Source: Microvirga mediterraneensis (lineage in GTDB: Bacteria; Pseudomonadota; Alphaproteobacteria; Rhizobiales; Beijerinckiaceae). Taken from it: a stretch of 64,000 nucleotides of DNA. The position numbers and the translations under genes are program-made. Below, piece after piece: positions 17,540 to 28,254 of the stretch. Under the pieces are notes generated by a model. It worked only from the letters and a program-made list of their open reading frames with translations. It was not told where the DNA came from and did not search any database. Within the stretch, counting starts at the first letter, position 1. Every line of letters starts with the position of its first letter. The DNA lies in assembly GCF_013520865.1 (NCBI RefSeq), contig NZ_JACDXJ010000001.1, positions 4,201,501 through 4,265,500 of the forward strand. The letters run 5' to 3'.

Positions 17540-18760
17540 TCAGGCGTGCTTCCTCTCGATCTTCGGGAGGAAATACGCGAGGAGCCCCAAAGCCGGCAGG
17601 AACGAGCAGACGGTGTAGACCGTCCCGATGCTCGTGACGTCGGCGAGATGTCCGAGCGCTGCGGCGCCGATCCCTGCCATGCCGAACGAGAAACCGAAGA
17701 AGAAGCCGGAAATCATGCCGACGCGGCCCGGCACGAGTTCGATTGCATAGACGACGATCGACGAGAAGGCGGAGGCCAGAACCACGCCGATGATCATGCT
17801 CAGCACCGTTGTCCAGAACAGATCGGCGAAGGGCAGCATGAGCGTGAAGGGCAGGACGCCGAGGATCGAGAACCAGATCACATAGCGCCGGCCAACCCTA
17901 TCGCCGAGAGGGCCGCCGAGCAGCGTGCCGACAGCGAGCGATCCGAGGAAGATGAACAGGTGGACCTGCGCGTCCTGCACAGGAAGCTGGAACTTGGAGA
18001 TCAAGTAGAACGTGAAATAATTGGTGAAGCTCGCGACGTAAAAGTCCTTCGAGAAGATCAGCAGCACCAGGATCGCGAGGGAGATCACGATGCGCCTCTT
18101 CGAGAACAAAGATCCCGTCTCGACCGTGCGCGGCTTGGCGCGCAGATCCGCGAGCTTTGCCTGATACCAGCGCCCCACCGCGAAGAGGATCAGTATCGCC
18201 AACAGGGCCACTGCCGAAAACCAGGCGATGCTCGGCTGCCCGAACGGGACGACGATGAAGGCCGCAAGCAGTGGGCCCAGCGCGCTTCCGGCATTGCCGC
18301 CGACCTGGAACACGGACTGGGCCAATCCGTGCCGCCCGCCCGAGGCCAGTCGCGCCACGCGGGAGGATTCCGGATGGAAGACCGATGACCCCATGCCGAT
18401 GAGGGCGGCCGCCAGGAGCAGGACCGGATAGGAGCTTGCCTGAGAGAGCGTCAGCAGGCCGACGAGGGTGAACCCCATGCCGGCGACCAGGGAGAACGGC
18501 TGCGGCTTGCGGTCCGTGAACGTGCCGATCATAGGCTGGAGCAGCGACGCCGTGAGCTGGAAGGTGAGCGTCAAGAATCCGATCTGGCCGAAATCGAGAT
18601 GGAAATCCCGTTTGAGGATCGGATAGATCGCCGGCAGCAGCGACTGGATGAGATCGTTCAGCAGGTGCGACACGCTGATGGCGGCCAGGATCGGGACCGC
18701 GACCCTTTCCGGAGAGACGACGCGGGTCGCGAGGGGCATGGCTGGCGTTTGATTGGTCAT
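17540..18760 (-). CDS. MFS transporter, Fsr (fosmidomycin resistance) family
   Basis: Inner-membrane efflux protein of 406 residues with about twelve hydrophobic helices. The N-terminal SVSHLLNDLIQSLLPAIYPILK and the PMIGTFTDRKPQPFSLVAGM loop are diagnostic of the Fsr family; GMGSSVFHPESSRVARLASGGRHGLAQSVFQVGGNAG is the other conserved block. The physiological substrate is unknown; E. coli Fsr exports fosmidomycin. It stands alone between a palindromic repeat and a divergent exoprotein gene. Confidence 0.92.
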   Translation of the reverse strand: MTNQTPAMPLATRVVSPERVAVPILAAISVSHLLNDLIQSLLPAIYPILKRDFHLDFGQIGFLTLTFQLTASLLQPMIGTFTDRKPQPFSLVAGMGFTLVGLLTLSQASSYPVLLLAAALIGMGSSVFHPESSRVARLASGGRHGLAQSVFQVGGNAGSALGPLLAAFIVVPFGQPSIAWFSAVALLAILILFAVGRWYQAKLADLRAKPRTVETGSLFSKRRIVISLAILVLLIFSKDFYVASFTNYFTFYLISKFQLPVQDAQVHLFIFLGSLAVGTLLGGPLGDRVGRRYVIWFSILGVLPFTLMLPFADLFWTTVLSMIIGVVLASAFSSIVVYAIELVPGRVGMISGFFFGFSFGMAGIGAAALGHLADVTSIGTVYTVCSFLPALGLLAYFLPKIERKHA

Positions 18761-18998
18761 CGTCGTTCTTCGTGATGCTGCCGAGCTTGCCTGCGAGCCC
18801 GGCCTTCAGGCGTTTCCACCTTCCGCTATAAACCAGAACGGATTTCCGATCTCCCCCCGGCCCTGCAGGGCAGGGTTACGGCGCAGGTAGGGCGGCCCAT
18901 CCGCCGGGTCACAACTTTTTCCTATTTCGCCCTTACGCCTTGGCACCAAGGAACCAGCCCGATCCAGGGATAATCACAAAACACCGAAGGGGTCCCCC

Positions 18999-20207
18999 AT
19001 GTCGCAAGCCTCGGCCTATGAGCAGCTCATGCTCGAGCTGGTCAATCGCGAACGCGCCAAGACCGGCGCCCAGCCTCTCGCCTTCAACGGCAGCCTGAAC
19101 GACTCGGCGGATTCGCACAGCAGCTGGATGATTGCGACCGACACCTTCTCGCATACGGGCGCGGGCGGCTCGACGCCGACCGAGCGGATGACACAGGCCG
19201 GCTACGCCTTCTCGGGCAGCTGGGCATCGGCGGAGAACATCGCCTGGGCCAGCACCCGCGCGCCCGAGGGGCTCGCGGACGAGGTGGAGCTGCTGCACGC
19301 GAACCTGATGGACAGCCCCGGCCACAAGGCCAACATTCTCAACGGGACGTTCCGCGAGATCGGAATCGGCTTCGACACCGGTCCCTATCAGAGCTGGGAC
19401 GGCGCCTTCGTCACGGAGAACTTCGCCCGGTCGGGCTCGGCTTCGTTCCTCACCGGCGTCAGCATGGCCGACAAGGACGGCGACCGTTTCTACGACATCG
19501 GCGAGGGGCTCGGCGGATTGAACGTGACCGCCGTGAGCTCGACCGGCGCCCAATACAGCACGACGACGCAAAGCGCCGGCGGCTACAGCCTGGCGCTTGC
19601 TGCGGGCACTTATGCGGTCACGTTCTCCGGCAGCGGCTATGCCCCCGTGACCCAGCAGGTGACCATCGGCTCCTCGAACGTGAAGCTCGATCTCATCGAT
19701 CCGGCCGCGGGGATCTCAACCGTATCGAACACGATCAAGGGCAACGCCGGCAGGAACACCCTGAAGGGAACATCCGGGTCCGACACGATCAAGGGCCTCG
19801 GCGGCAACGACAAGATCTACGGCAACGGGGGCGACGACAAGCTCTACGGCGGGAGCGGGAACGACGCGCTCACCGGCCATGGCGGCAATGACCGCCTCTA
19901 CGGCAATGACGGCAACGACCGCCTGTCCGGCGGCAGCGGCAACGACACCCTCACCGGCGGCAGAGGCGCGGACACCTTCCGCTTCTCCGGCAAATGGGGC
20001 GCGGACACGATCACCGACTACAGTGACGGCATCGACCGCATCGACCTGCGCGGCGCGCATCTGAGCTTCAAGGACCTCGGCATCACCCGGTTCAACGCGG
20101 ACGGCGACGGCAAGGCGGACGACGTGCTCATCGAGGCCGACGGCCAGTCGATCGCTCTGCTCAACGTGAAGCATGCGCTGATCGGAGCATCCGACTTCCT
20201 GTTCTGA
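18999..20207 (+). CDS. CAP-domain (SCP/PR-1) protein with C-terminal RTX repeats
   Basis: Exported protein of 402 residues without an N-terminal signal, as expected for type I secretion. Residues 1-145 form a bacterial CAP domain (LVNRERAKTGAQPLAFNGSLNDSADSH, FSHTGAGGSTP, ENIAWAS, MDSPGHKANILNGTFREIGIG). About 150-230 is a small carboxypeptidase-regulatory/SdrD-B-like beta domain after a DKDGDRFYDIGEG calcium loop. About 245-330 holds RTX nonapeptides (GGNDRLYGNDGNDRLSGGSGNDTLTGG), followed by a typical RTX C-terminal domain ending SDFLF. It is the second RTX exoprotein in the window; no secretion genes are adjacent. Confidence 0.92.
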   Translation: MSQASAYEQLMLELVNRERAKTGAQPLAFNGSLNDSADSHSSWMIATDTFSHTGAGGSTPTERMTQAGYAFSGSWASAENIAWASTRAPEGLADEVELLHANLMDSPGHKANILNGTFREIGIGFDTGPYQSWDGAFVTENFARSGSASFLTGVSMADKDGDRFYDIGEGLGGLNVTAVSSTGAQYSTTTQSAGGYSLALAAGTYAVTFSGSGYAPVTQQVTIGSSNVKLDLIDPAAGISTVSNTIKGNAGRNTLKGTSGSDTIKGLGGNDKIYGNGGDDKLYGGSGNDALTGHGGNDRLYGNDGNDRLSGGSGNDTLTGGRGADTFRFSGKWGADTITDYSDGIDRIDLRGAHLSFKDLGITRFNADGDGKADDVLIEADGQSIALLNVKHALIGASDFLF

Positions 20208-20302
20208 CGGGGCGGCGCATCGACCTCTCTTACGTCGTCACCGGCCTTGTGCCGGTGATCCCGATGGATTGAAGCACAGCACTCTTCGGATCGAGATGGC
20301 CG

Positions 20303-20412
20303 CGTCAGCGAAAAGTGGATCCGGTTTTCCGCCCGAACGATGCGCCAGCCAAGAGAAGGAGCATCGGATTCGATCCCAAAAGTGGATTCCACTTTTGGGT
20401 CCGATGCTCTAG
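20303..20412. repeat. Palindromic intergenic repeat family B (GGATCC / CTCTAG), copy
   Basis: Contains AAAAGTGGATCCGGTTTTCC, an ACGATGCGCC piece, then an inverted pair CCCAAAAGTGGAATCCACTTTTGGG-like (two arms around a short centre) and the ending GATGCTCTAG. Related pieces are at 4622-4667, 29188-29270 and 63853-63888. Its terminal CTAG supplies the TAG stop codon of the neighbouring minus-strand gene at 20409. Confidence 0.7.
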
Positions 20413-20819
20413 GAGCGGGAGGAACGAGCCACGGGCTTCTTCGATATGTTCAGTGCCACCGCCGCGCGAATGAGCGCCTTCAGCGCCTCCTCGTCGATCT
20501 CCTCGCCTTCATGAAGATCGATGGCGCGCCTCGTGTTGCCCTCGAGGCTGGCGTTGAAGAGGCCGGAGGGGTCTTCCAGCGAGGCGCCCTTGGCGAAGGT
20601 CATCTTCACGACGCTCTTGTAGGTTTCTCCGGTGCAGATGATCCCGCCGTGCGACCAAACGGGAACGCCTCTCCACTTCCATTCCTCGACGACCTCGGGG
20701 ACAGCCTGCCTGATGACGGACCGGACCCGGGCGAGCATCTCGCCCCGCCAATCGCGCAGCTCCTCGATCTTCGCATCGATCAGCCGGGAGGGTGTCGCCT
20801 CTCCATCGGAAATCTTCAT
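20409..20819 (-). CDS. DUF1801 (YdhG-like) domain protein
   Basis: 136 residues from ATG 20819, which has GGGAGAAGAG upstream; an in-frame ATG at 20852 lacks a site. The DUF1801 pattern is visible in the Trp-rich core (EEWKWRGVPVWSHGGIICTGETYKSVVKMTFAKGASL) followed by RRAIDLHEGEEIDEEALKALIRAAV. The family is small and cytosolic, related to iron-chaperone frataxin-like folds, with no established role. It is downstream of a paralogue at 20866 on the same strand, 46 bases apart. Confidence 0.85.
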   Translation of the reverse strand: MKISDGEATPSRLIDAKIEELRDWRGEMLARVRSVIRQAVPEVVEEWKWRGVPVWSHGGIICTGETYKSVVKMTFAKGASLEDPSGLFNASLEGNTRRAIDLHEGEEIDEEALKALIRAAVALNISKKPVARSSRS

Positions 20820-20865
20820 GTTGCTCTTCTCCCTGGCGGATGGTTCGTGCATCGGCGGCTTCCGC

Positions 20866-21345
20866 TCACATCCGCTCGCCGGGCAATTGGCTCGCCTGCC
20901 TCACCCAGTCGCTGAACCGATCTTCGTCGAAACCATCGTTCTCATAGATGTCGAGATAGCGCACGTCCTTTTGCTTGGAGGCTCCGGGCGGCTCCGGCTG
21001 CAGAGACGTGCCGCGGAAGAACGCCACCTTGATGTACTTCGCGAAGCAATGGAAGCTGAGAAACCAGCCCTGGCCTTCGACGCCGTAGAACGGCGAGTTC
21101 CATTTCACGGCCTTGCTCACATCGGGAACCGCCTGCGCGATGAGCGCATCGATGCGACGCCCGACATCGCTCTTCCAGTCCGTCATGGCCGCGATATAGG
21201 CCTGCACGGGCGCATCGCCGTAGCCCTTCGCGATCTGAGGATTGCCGCCGGAGAGAAGCTTAGGGCCTGAGGCGCCCGCAAGCGACGTTTTCGCCGCCTT
21301 CGTTGCGACCTTCGCCGATTTCCTCGAAGACACTGTATCGGCCAT
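20866..21345 (-). CDS. DUF1801 domain protein (paralogue)
   Basis: 159 residues from ATG 21345 (MADTVSSRKSAK), which lies after GGGGGTGGG; an in-frame ATG at 21378 would add 11 residues. A Lys/Ala-rich tail precedes the DUF1801 core (AKGYGDAPVQAYIAAMTDWKSDVGRRIDALIAQAVPDVSKAVKWNSPFYG, then FLSFHCFAKYIKVAFFRGTSL and RYLDIYENDGFDED). It forms a two-gene unit with the neighbouring DUF1801 protein. Function unknown. Confidence 0.85.
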   Translation of the reverse strand: MADTVSSRKSAKVATKAAKTSLAGASGPKLLSGGNPQIAKGYGDAPVQAYIAAMTDWKSDVGRRIDALIAQAVPDVSKAVKWNSPFYGVEGQGWFLSFHCFAKYIKVAFFRGTSLQPEPPGASKQKDVRYLDIYENDGFDEDRFSDWVRQASQLPGERM

Positions 21346-21493
21346 CGGACCCACCCCCATCGGCATATGGGCGCGCATGATAGGATCACGATCCGCAAAT
21401 GTGCAACCTGCGCCAATCGGGCAGCCGCTCGGGGCGCGGCGCCGTCACGAGCGCGTCGCGCGCCATGGTGATGCCCGCGAAGGTGCGGCGAGC

Positions 21494-21534
21494 GAATGGA
21501 CCTGGGCGAATGGACCTGGGCGAATGGACCTGGA
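21494..21534. repeat. Three tandem copies of a 14-base unit
   Basis: The unit GAATGGACCTGGGC occurs at 21494-21507 and 21508-21521, and again with one change and truncation (GAATGGACCTGGA) at 21522-21534. It lies in the gap between the divergent DUF1801 and MgtC-type genes and does not belong to a convincing ORF. Confidence 0.9.
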
Positions 21535-21618
21535 CTGTCTCCCGGTGCTTGCCCGTGCTAAGGAACCGGAACGGCCGAAGAGACCGATCGTCATGTGGCC
21601 GGCCGAGCAACAAGAGTC

Positions 21619-22878
21619 ATGAACGACACGTCCCTGCTTTTCCGTCTCGTCGCCGCCCTGGCCATCGGGCTGCTGATCGGCCTGGAGCGCGGGTGGAAGC
21701 AGCGCGAGGAGGCGGAGGGCGAGCGCACCGCCGGTCTTCGGACCTATACGCTGACCGCCCTGCTCGGCGCCCTCTCGGCCGTTCTGACGAGCTATACCAG
21801 CACGGTCTTCCTGGCTTTCTCCTTCCTGGGCTTCGCGCTCGCGTTCAGCGCCTTTTCCTGGCTGGAGGCGAAGGCGGAGGAGAATTTCAGCGTCACGGGC
21901 GTCGTCGCCGGTCTCATCACGTTCGCCCTCGGCGCCTATGCGGTGCTCGGCAATCTCGAAATCGCCACCGCGGCGGGCGTCGTCGTCACGCTCATCCTCG
22001 CGCTCAAGCAGCCGCTGCACCGATGGGTGCGCAACCTCACCTGGCTGGAGATCCGATCCGCGCTCATTCTTCTCGCCATGACGTTCCTGGCGCTGCCCTT
22101 GCTGCCGGACAGGACGGTCGATCCCTGGAATGCGATCAATCCCTTCGAGATCTGGCTGCTCGCCATCATCATCGCGGCCATCTCCTTCGTCGGCTATATC
22201 GCGGTGAAGATCATGGGGAGCCAGGCGGGCGTGGCGCTCGCGGCGCTCGCGGGCGGATTGGCGTCGTCGACGGCGACGACCGTTACCCTCGCCCGGCTGG
22301 CGCGCGAGCATCCGGCCGCGAGCCCGCTGCTCGCCGGCGGCATCCTTCTGTCCGGATCGGTGATGATCGCCCGCGTGCTGGTCGTCGCAAGCGTCCTGAA
22401 CAACGCCCTGCTCGTTCCCCTCGCTTGGCCGCTCGGCGCCGGGGGCCTCGTGATGATCGCGGTTGCCGGACTGCTCTTCTTCACCCACGGCGGAGGAAGC
22501 AAGGAGCATCCTCAGCTCGGCATGAAGAGCCCCTTCGATCTCGGGACCGCGTTGAAGCTCGCGGGCCTCATCGCCGTGATCAGCCTGCTGGCGAAGGTCA
22601 TCGGCGGCTCCGCCGGCGATGTGGGCATCACCATCCTGGCGGCGCTCTCCGGCATCGCGGACGTGGACGCCATCACGCTCTCGCTCGCGCGGCTCGCCAA
22701 CAACGGCATCACGCCCGTCACGGCGGCGCTCGGCATCGGCATCGCGGTTGCGGTGAACACGGTGGTGAAGGCGGGCATGACGTTCAGCCTGGGAACCGGA
22801 CAGGCCGGCTGGATCGTCTCAGGCGCGAGCGGCGCGGCGATCGCGGCAGGCGGCGCGGCCTTCGCTGTTTTCGGCTGA
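21619..22878 (+). CDS. MgtC/SapB-family membrane protein with DUF4010 domain
   Basis: Inner-membrane protein of 419 residues, hydrophobic nearly throughout. The N-terminal LVAALAIGLLIGLERGWKQRE..GERTAGLRTYTLTALLGAL is the MgtC/SapB motif, and the C-terminal half is the DUF4010 domain with GLASSTATTVTLARLAREHP and ADVDAITLSLARL. MgtC relatives are tied to magnesium limitation, but the role of the long DUF4010 type is unknown. ATG 21619 is preferred over a start at 21595. It converges with rpoD. Confidence 0.9.
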   Translation: MNDTSLLFRLVAALAIGLLIGLERGWKQREEAEGERTAGLRTYTLTALLGALSAVLTSYTSTVFLAFSFLGFALAFSAFSWLEAKAEENFSVTGVVAGLITFALGAYAVLGNLEIATAAGVVVTLILALKQPLHRWVRNLTWLEIRSALILLAMTFLALPLLPDRTVDPWNAINPFEIWLLAIIIAAISFVGYIAVKIMGSQAGVALAALAGGLASSTATTVTLARLAREHPAASPLLAGGILLSGSVMIARVLVVASVLNNALLVPLAWPLGAGGLVMIAVAGLLFFTHGGGSKEHPQLGMKSPFDLGTALKLAGLIAVISLLAKVIGGSAGDVGITILAALSGIADVDAITLSLARLANNGITPVTAALGIGIAVAVNTVVKAGMTFSLGTGQAGWIVSGASGAAIAAGGAAFAVFG

Positions 22879-22882
22879 CATG

Positions 22883-22909
22883 AAAAAGGCGGGTCCTAAA
22901 ACCCGCCTT
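22883..22909 (-). terminator. Intrinsic terminator of rpoD
   Basis: Stem AAGGCGGGT / ACCCGCCTT (22886-22894 and 22901-22909) with a 6-base loop. Read on the minus strand it is followed by TTTTT, as expected for an rpoD terminator. Read on the plus strand no T-run follows, so it is less likely to end the MgtC-type transcript. Confidence 0.8.
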
Positions 22910-22919
22910 CTCAATTCGC

Positions 22920-24917
<1,998 letters not shown>

Positions 24918-25114
24918 GCTTTGCTCAACTCCAGCGCCCCGCTCATCCCCCCTACAGGACCCGCGATGCGCGAATGGGCGGCCAAGCCTGCAGAGCTCCG
25001 CCACCCGAAATTCATTGCCAATCATAAACAGTGAGTCGCTTGACTAACCGTTAACCATCCCCTGCTCAAACCGCCGCAGCCGCCCGGCTTGCCGCACTCT
25101 GACATGAATGGACG

Positions 25115-27004
25115 TCAGAGACCGAGGGCCCCTGCATTGTCCATGTCGGCCTCGGCACCCTCGACGGAGGACAGTTGGTTTTGGACCTCTCGCAGCCAGG
25201 CGAGATTGGCCTCGTTGTCCTCTTCGGCGAGCGCGCGCTCGGCAGCCCGAAGTTCGCTATGTAACGTGCGTGCGCGGCGATGCAAGGTGATGGCTTGCCT
25301 CAATGCGTCCTCAAGCCGCAAGGGATCCGCATGTGGATCCAGCATCCACCGGTCGCCTGGACGGACCAGAGCCGTCAATCTTTCCGCCGTTCCGGTCAGC
25401 CCGGCCCGTTCGAGGCGGGCCATCATGACGGTCGGATCGGCCGGTTCGCCGCTCGCCGCTCCATCGAGCAGGAGACTGCGCACCATTTGGGTGGACCGGC
25501 CCTCAAGTTCAAGATCTGCAAGGGTTTCTACATGATTCTGGACCAGCTCCGGGTGGACAAGAAAGGTGCAGAGGATCATCGCCTCCCGGGGGCTATCGGC
25601 CGTGCTTCCGGCAAAGAGCGGGTTGCGGGCGAGCAGCGGCGAGACGCTCAGGCGGGAGCTCGGCGTCATGGGCTGGGGCTTCCCGAAATCCCTCCGGGCG
25701 CCCCCACCCTGACGGTCGAACCTTTTGGGCCGAGAATCCGCATTCAGGGACGAAAGGCGGCCCGCGATGTCCTCCCGGTAATATTTCTTGAGGGTCTCGT
25801 CGCGAATCAGCGTCAGTGATTCGCGCAGCCGCCGCTCCAGGGCCGCCCGGCGTTCGGGGGTATCGAGGGGACCGGCCTCCAGCTCCCGGGTCCAGAGCAC
25901 GTCGACCAGCGGCCGCGCCGAGGCGAGGACCCGCTCCACGGCGGCGCTCCCTCCGGCGCGTGCGAGATCGTCAGGGTCCTGCCCCTCCGGCAGCATGGCG
26001 AAGCGCAGGGATTTGCCGGGCATCAGGTTCGGCAGGGCGACGTCGAGCGCCCGATAGGCCGCCCGCTGCCCGGCCTTGTCGCCGTCGAAGCAGAGGATCG
26101 GCTCTTCCGCGAGGCGCCAGAGCAGGGTGAGCTGGTCCTCCGTCAGGGCGGTGCCGAGCGGCGCGACCGCATGGGGAAATCCCGCGACGCTGAGCGAAAT
26201 CACGTCCACATAGCCTTCCACGGCAATCACCGTGCCCTTCTCATGGGCCGGCTGGCGGGCGAGGTGGTAGTTGTAGAGGAGCCGCCCCTTGTTGAAGAGC
26301 GGCGTATCGGGCGAGTTGAGGTACTTGGCCGGCACGTCGGCGCTCATGGCCCGGCCGCCGAAGGCGATGACCCGGCCGCGCACGTCGCAGATCGGGAACA
26401 TGACCCGGTCGCGGAAGCGGTCGGCCGGAATCTTCCCCGCCTCCCCGGCATGGACCAGCCCCGCCTCCACCATCATGTCGACAGGCACGCCCTTGCCGGC
26501 GAGATGATCGCGCAGCGCATAACGCTCGGACGGGGCATACCCGATCCGGAACCGGGTTTGCGTCTCGCGGCTGAGCTGGCGCCCGGCGAGATAGTCCCGC
26601 GCTTTGCCGCCAAAACGCCCCTGGAGCGAGGCCTCGAAGAACTCCGCCGCCAGTTCCATGACGTCGTGGAGGTTCTTGCGCTTGACCTCCTCCTGCCGGT
26701 CCTCCCGGGAGGGCGTCGGCAGGGGCACGCCCGCTTCGCCCGCCAGCCGCTCCACGGCCTCGGGGAAGGACAGCCCTTCCGTCTCCATGAGAAAGGTGAA
26801 AATGTCCCCGTGCTTGCCCGAGGAGAAGCAGTGATAGAACTGCTTCTGGTCGTTCACGTAGAAGGACGGCGTCTTCTCCGCATTGAACGGCGACAGCCCC
26901 TTCCATTCCCGCCCCGCCTTCTTCAGGCGCACGCGCTTCCCCACGACCGACGAAGTCGGCAGCCGGGCGCGGATCTCTTCGAGGATTTGGGGCGGGTAGC
27001 GCAC
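25115..27004 (-). CDS. dnaG: DNA primase
   Basis: Primase of 629 residues that makes RNA primers at the replication fork. GTG 27004 starts RYPPQILEEIRARLP with GGAG upstream. The N-terminal CHC2 zinc-ribbon region (about 36-70) keeps its overall sequence (SPFNAEKTPSFYVNDQKQFYHCFSSGKHGDIFTFLM in pieces), but ligand positions are Ser38, Asn41, Cys59 and Ser62 instead of C-H-C-C. The TOPRIM domain follows with AVEGYVDVISL and ILCFDGDKAGQRAA carrying the catalytic acidic residues, then a helical helicase-binding C-terminus. dnaG is followed by rpoD. Confidence 0.97.
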   Translation of the reverse strand: MRYPPQILEEIRARLPTSSVVGKRVRLKKAGREWKGLSPFNAEKTPSFYVNDQKQFYHCFSSGKHGDIFTFLMETEGLSFPEAVERLAGEAGVPLPTPSREDRQEEVKRKNLHDVMELAAEFFEASLQGRFGGKARDYLAGRQLSRETQTRFRIGYAPSERYALRDHLAGKGVPVDMMVEAGLVHAGEAGKIPADRFRDRVMFPICDVRGRVIAFGGRAMSADVPAKYLNSPDTPLFNKGRLLYNYHLARQPAHEKGTVIAVEGYVDVISLSVAGFPHAVAPLGTALTEDQLTLLWRLAEEPILCFDGDKAGQRAAYRALDVALPNLMPGKSLRFAMLPEGQDPDDLARAGGSAAVERVLASARPLVDVLWTRELEAGPLDTPERRAALERRLRESLTLIRDETLKKYYREDIAGRLSSLNADSRPKRFDRQGGGARRDFGKPQPMTPSSRLSVSPLLARNPLFAGSTADSPREAMILCTFLVHPELVQNHVETLADLELEGRSTQMVRSLLLDGAASGEPADPTVMMARLERAGLTGTAERLTALVRPGDRWMLDPHADPLRLEDALRQAITLHRRARTLHSELRAAERALAEEDNEANLAWLREVQNQLSSVEGAEADMDNAGALGL

Positions 27005-27234
27005 GAAGCGGTGATCTCCAAACCTGCTCCATAAACTAGTGCGCCTACCCTTCGGTTAAAAACCCCAAGGCCACGCTTTTCTGTGCCCGCTATCCACAGG
27101 GCTCGTCATCGACGGTCTCCGTCGCTCTCCGTGCCGTGAACCCAAACGCCGGGAAGGTGCGAGCCTTTCGGTTCGCTCATCCTCAGGGTTTTGGAGGGCG
27201 CCGCCGACGCGGTTGCGCGTCGGCGGCCGATCGT

Positions 27235-27858
27235 TCACCGGCTCGCGGTCGTGAGCGCCGCGCCGATGCCGACGAAGGTCGCGCCGGCGGCGCGGTTGAA
27301 CCAGCGGCCGTGGCGGGTCAGCCAGGGCGCGATGCGCTGGGCCATGCCGGCGAGAAGAAGTTCGTAGACGATCTCGACCACCACGAAGGTGCCGCCGAAG
27401 ATCGCGAGCTGGACGGGAAAGGACACGCCCGGCGCCATGAATTGCGGCAGGAAGGCCGCGAAGAAGATCAGCGCCTTCGGGTTCGACACCGCCACGAGGA
27501 AGCCCTGGTTGAACATCCACAGGGGCCTCACCCGGCGCGGCCCCTCGTCCCGGGCGGCAACGTCCAGAACGGAGGCGGGCGACCGCCAGATCCGGATTCC
27601 GAGATAGACAAGGTAGGCGGCGCCGATCCACTTGGCGATCGTGAAGGCCTTCTCCGACGCGGCGAGCAGCGCCCCCATGCCGGCCAGAGATGCCGCGATG
27701 AGGATGAAGAACCCGAGCGCGCCGCCCAGAACCGTATAGATCGTGGGCCGGAAGCCGTAGCAGACGCCGTGCGTCAGGGACAAAAGCCCGTTGGGTCCGG
27801 GCGTCAGGGAGAGGCCGACAGCGGCGACCAGATAGATCAACCAGAGTTCAAGGCTCAT
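27235..27858 (-). CDS. LysE/RhtB family amino-acid exporter
   Basis: Membrane protein of 207 residues with about six helices. LTPGPNGLLSLTHGVCYGFRPTIYTVLGGALGF is the LysE-family signature; AAYLVYLGIRIWRS and GFLVAVSNPKALIFFAAFLPQF are the other conserved blocks. The family exports amino acids or related small molecules; the substrate is not predictable. It sits between yqeY and dnaG, which are neighbours in many relatives, so it may have been inserted there. Confidence 0.92.
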   Translation of the reverse strand: MSLELWLIYLVAAVGLSLTPGPNGLLSLTHGVCYGFRPTIYTVLGGALGFFILIAASLAGMGALLAASEKAFTIAKWIGAAYLVYLGIRIWRSPASVLDVAARDEGPRRVRPLWMFNQGFLVAVSNPKALIFFAAFLPQFMAPGVSFPVQLAIFGGTFVVVEIVYELLLAGMAQRIAPWLTRHGRWFNRAAGATFVGIGAALTTASR

Positions 27859-28079
27859 ATGTCACCGCTGCTTGCTCGTGCTGCCGCGTCTTCGGAAGGC
27901 GCCGCTCTCTCTTAGCACGATTTGGATCAGATCCACGAGCGGATACGCCGTCTCTCCCTCCCCTCTCCGTGAGAGAGGATGAAGGCTGGAGGAGTCGGAG
28001 ATGAGCGCTCCGCGTCCATCCTCTCCACGTCATGGCCGGGACAGGCCCGGCCATCCAAGTCTGCGGGGCGCCCCTTCGA

Positions 28080-28178
28080 CCTCATCCTGAGGAGCAGCGA
28101 AGCTGCGTCTCGAAGGATGCTCCAGCACGCACTGGAGACGCCCTCGTCCTTCGAGACGCTTCGCTCCTCAGGATGAGG
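28080..28178. repeat. Palindromic intergenic repeat family A, copy 2
   Basis: 99 bases bounded by CCTCATCCTGAGGAGC and GCTCCTCAGGATGAGG, with inner arms GTCTCGAAGGA / TCCTTCGAGAC. It is very close to copy 3 at 49115-49220, sharing AGCGAAGCTGCGTCTCGAAGGA and GGAGACGCCCT. It occupies the left part of the 840-base gap between lysE and yqeY. Confidence 0.88.
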
Positions 28179-28204
28179 GCTCTGGGTGAGACGCGCAGGG
28201 TTAT

Positions 28205-28248
28205 GTTCTTACTTTGTTCTTGACAGGTGACGCAACCTTGGCTATATC
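28205..28248 (+). promoter_or_regulatory. Near-consensus promoter abutting a LexA-like GTTC-N7-GTTC box
   Basis: GTTC at 28205-28208 and 28216-28219 are separated by 7 bases, the alphaproteobacterial SOS-box form. Directly behind lies TTGACA (28220-28225), a 17-base spacer and TATATC (28243-28248), an almost perfect sigma-70 promoter reading rightwards. A start near 28255 is expected. The box alone could arise by chance about twice in a window of this size; its position against the -35 is what makes it notable. The downstream transcript is unidentified. Confidence 0.5.
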
Positions 28249-28254
28249 GTTACC

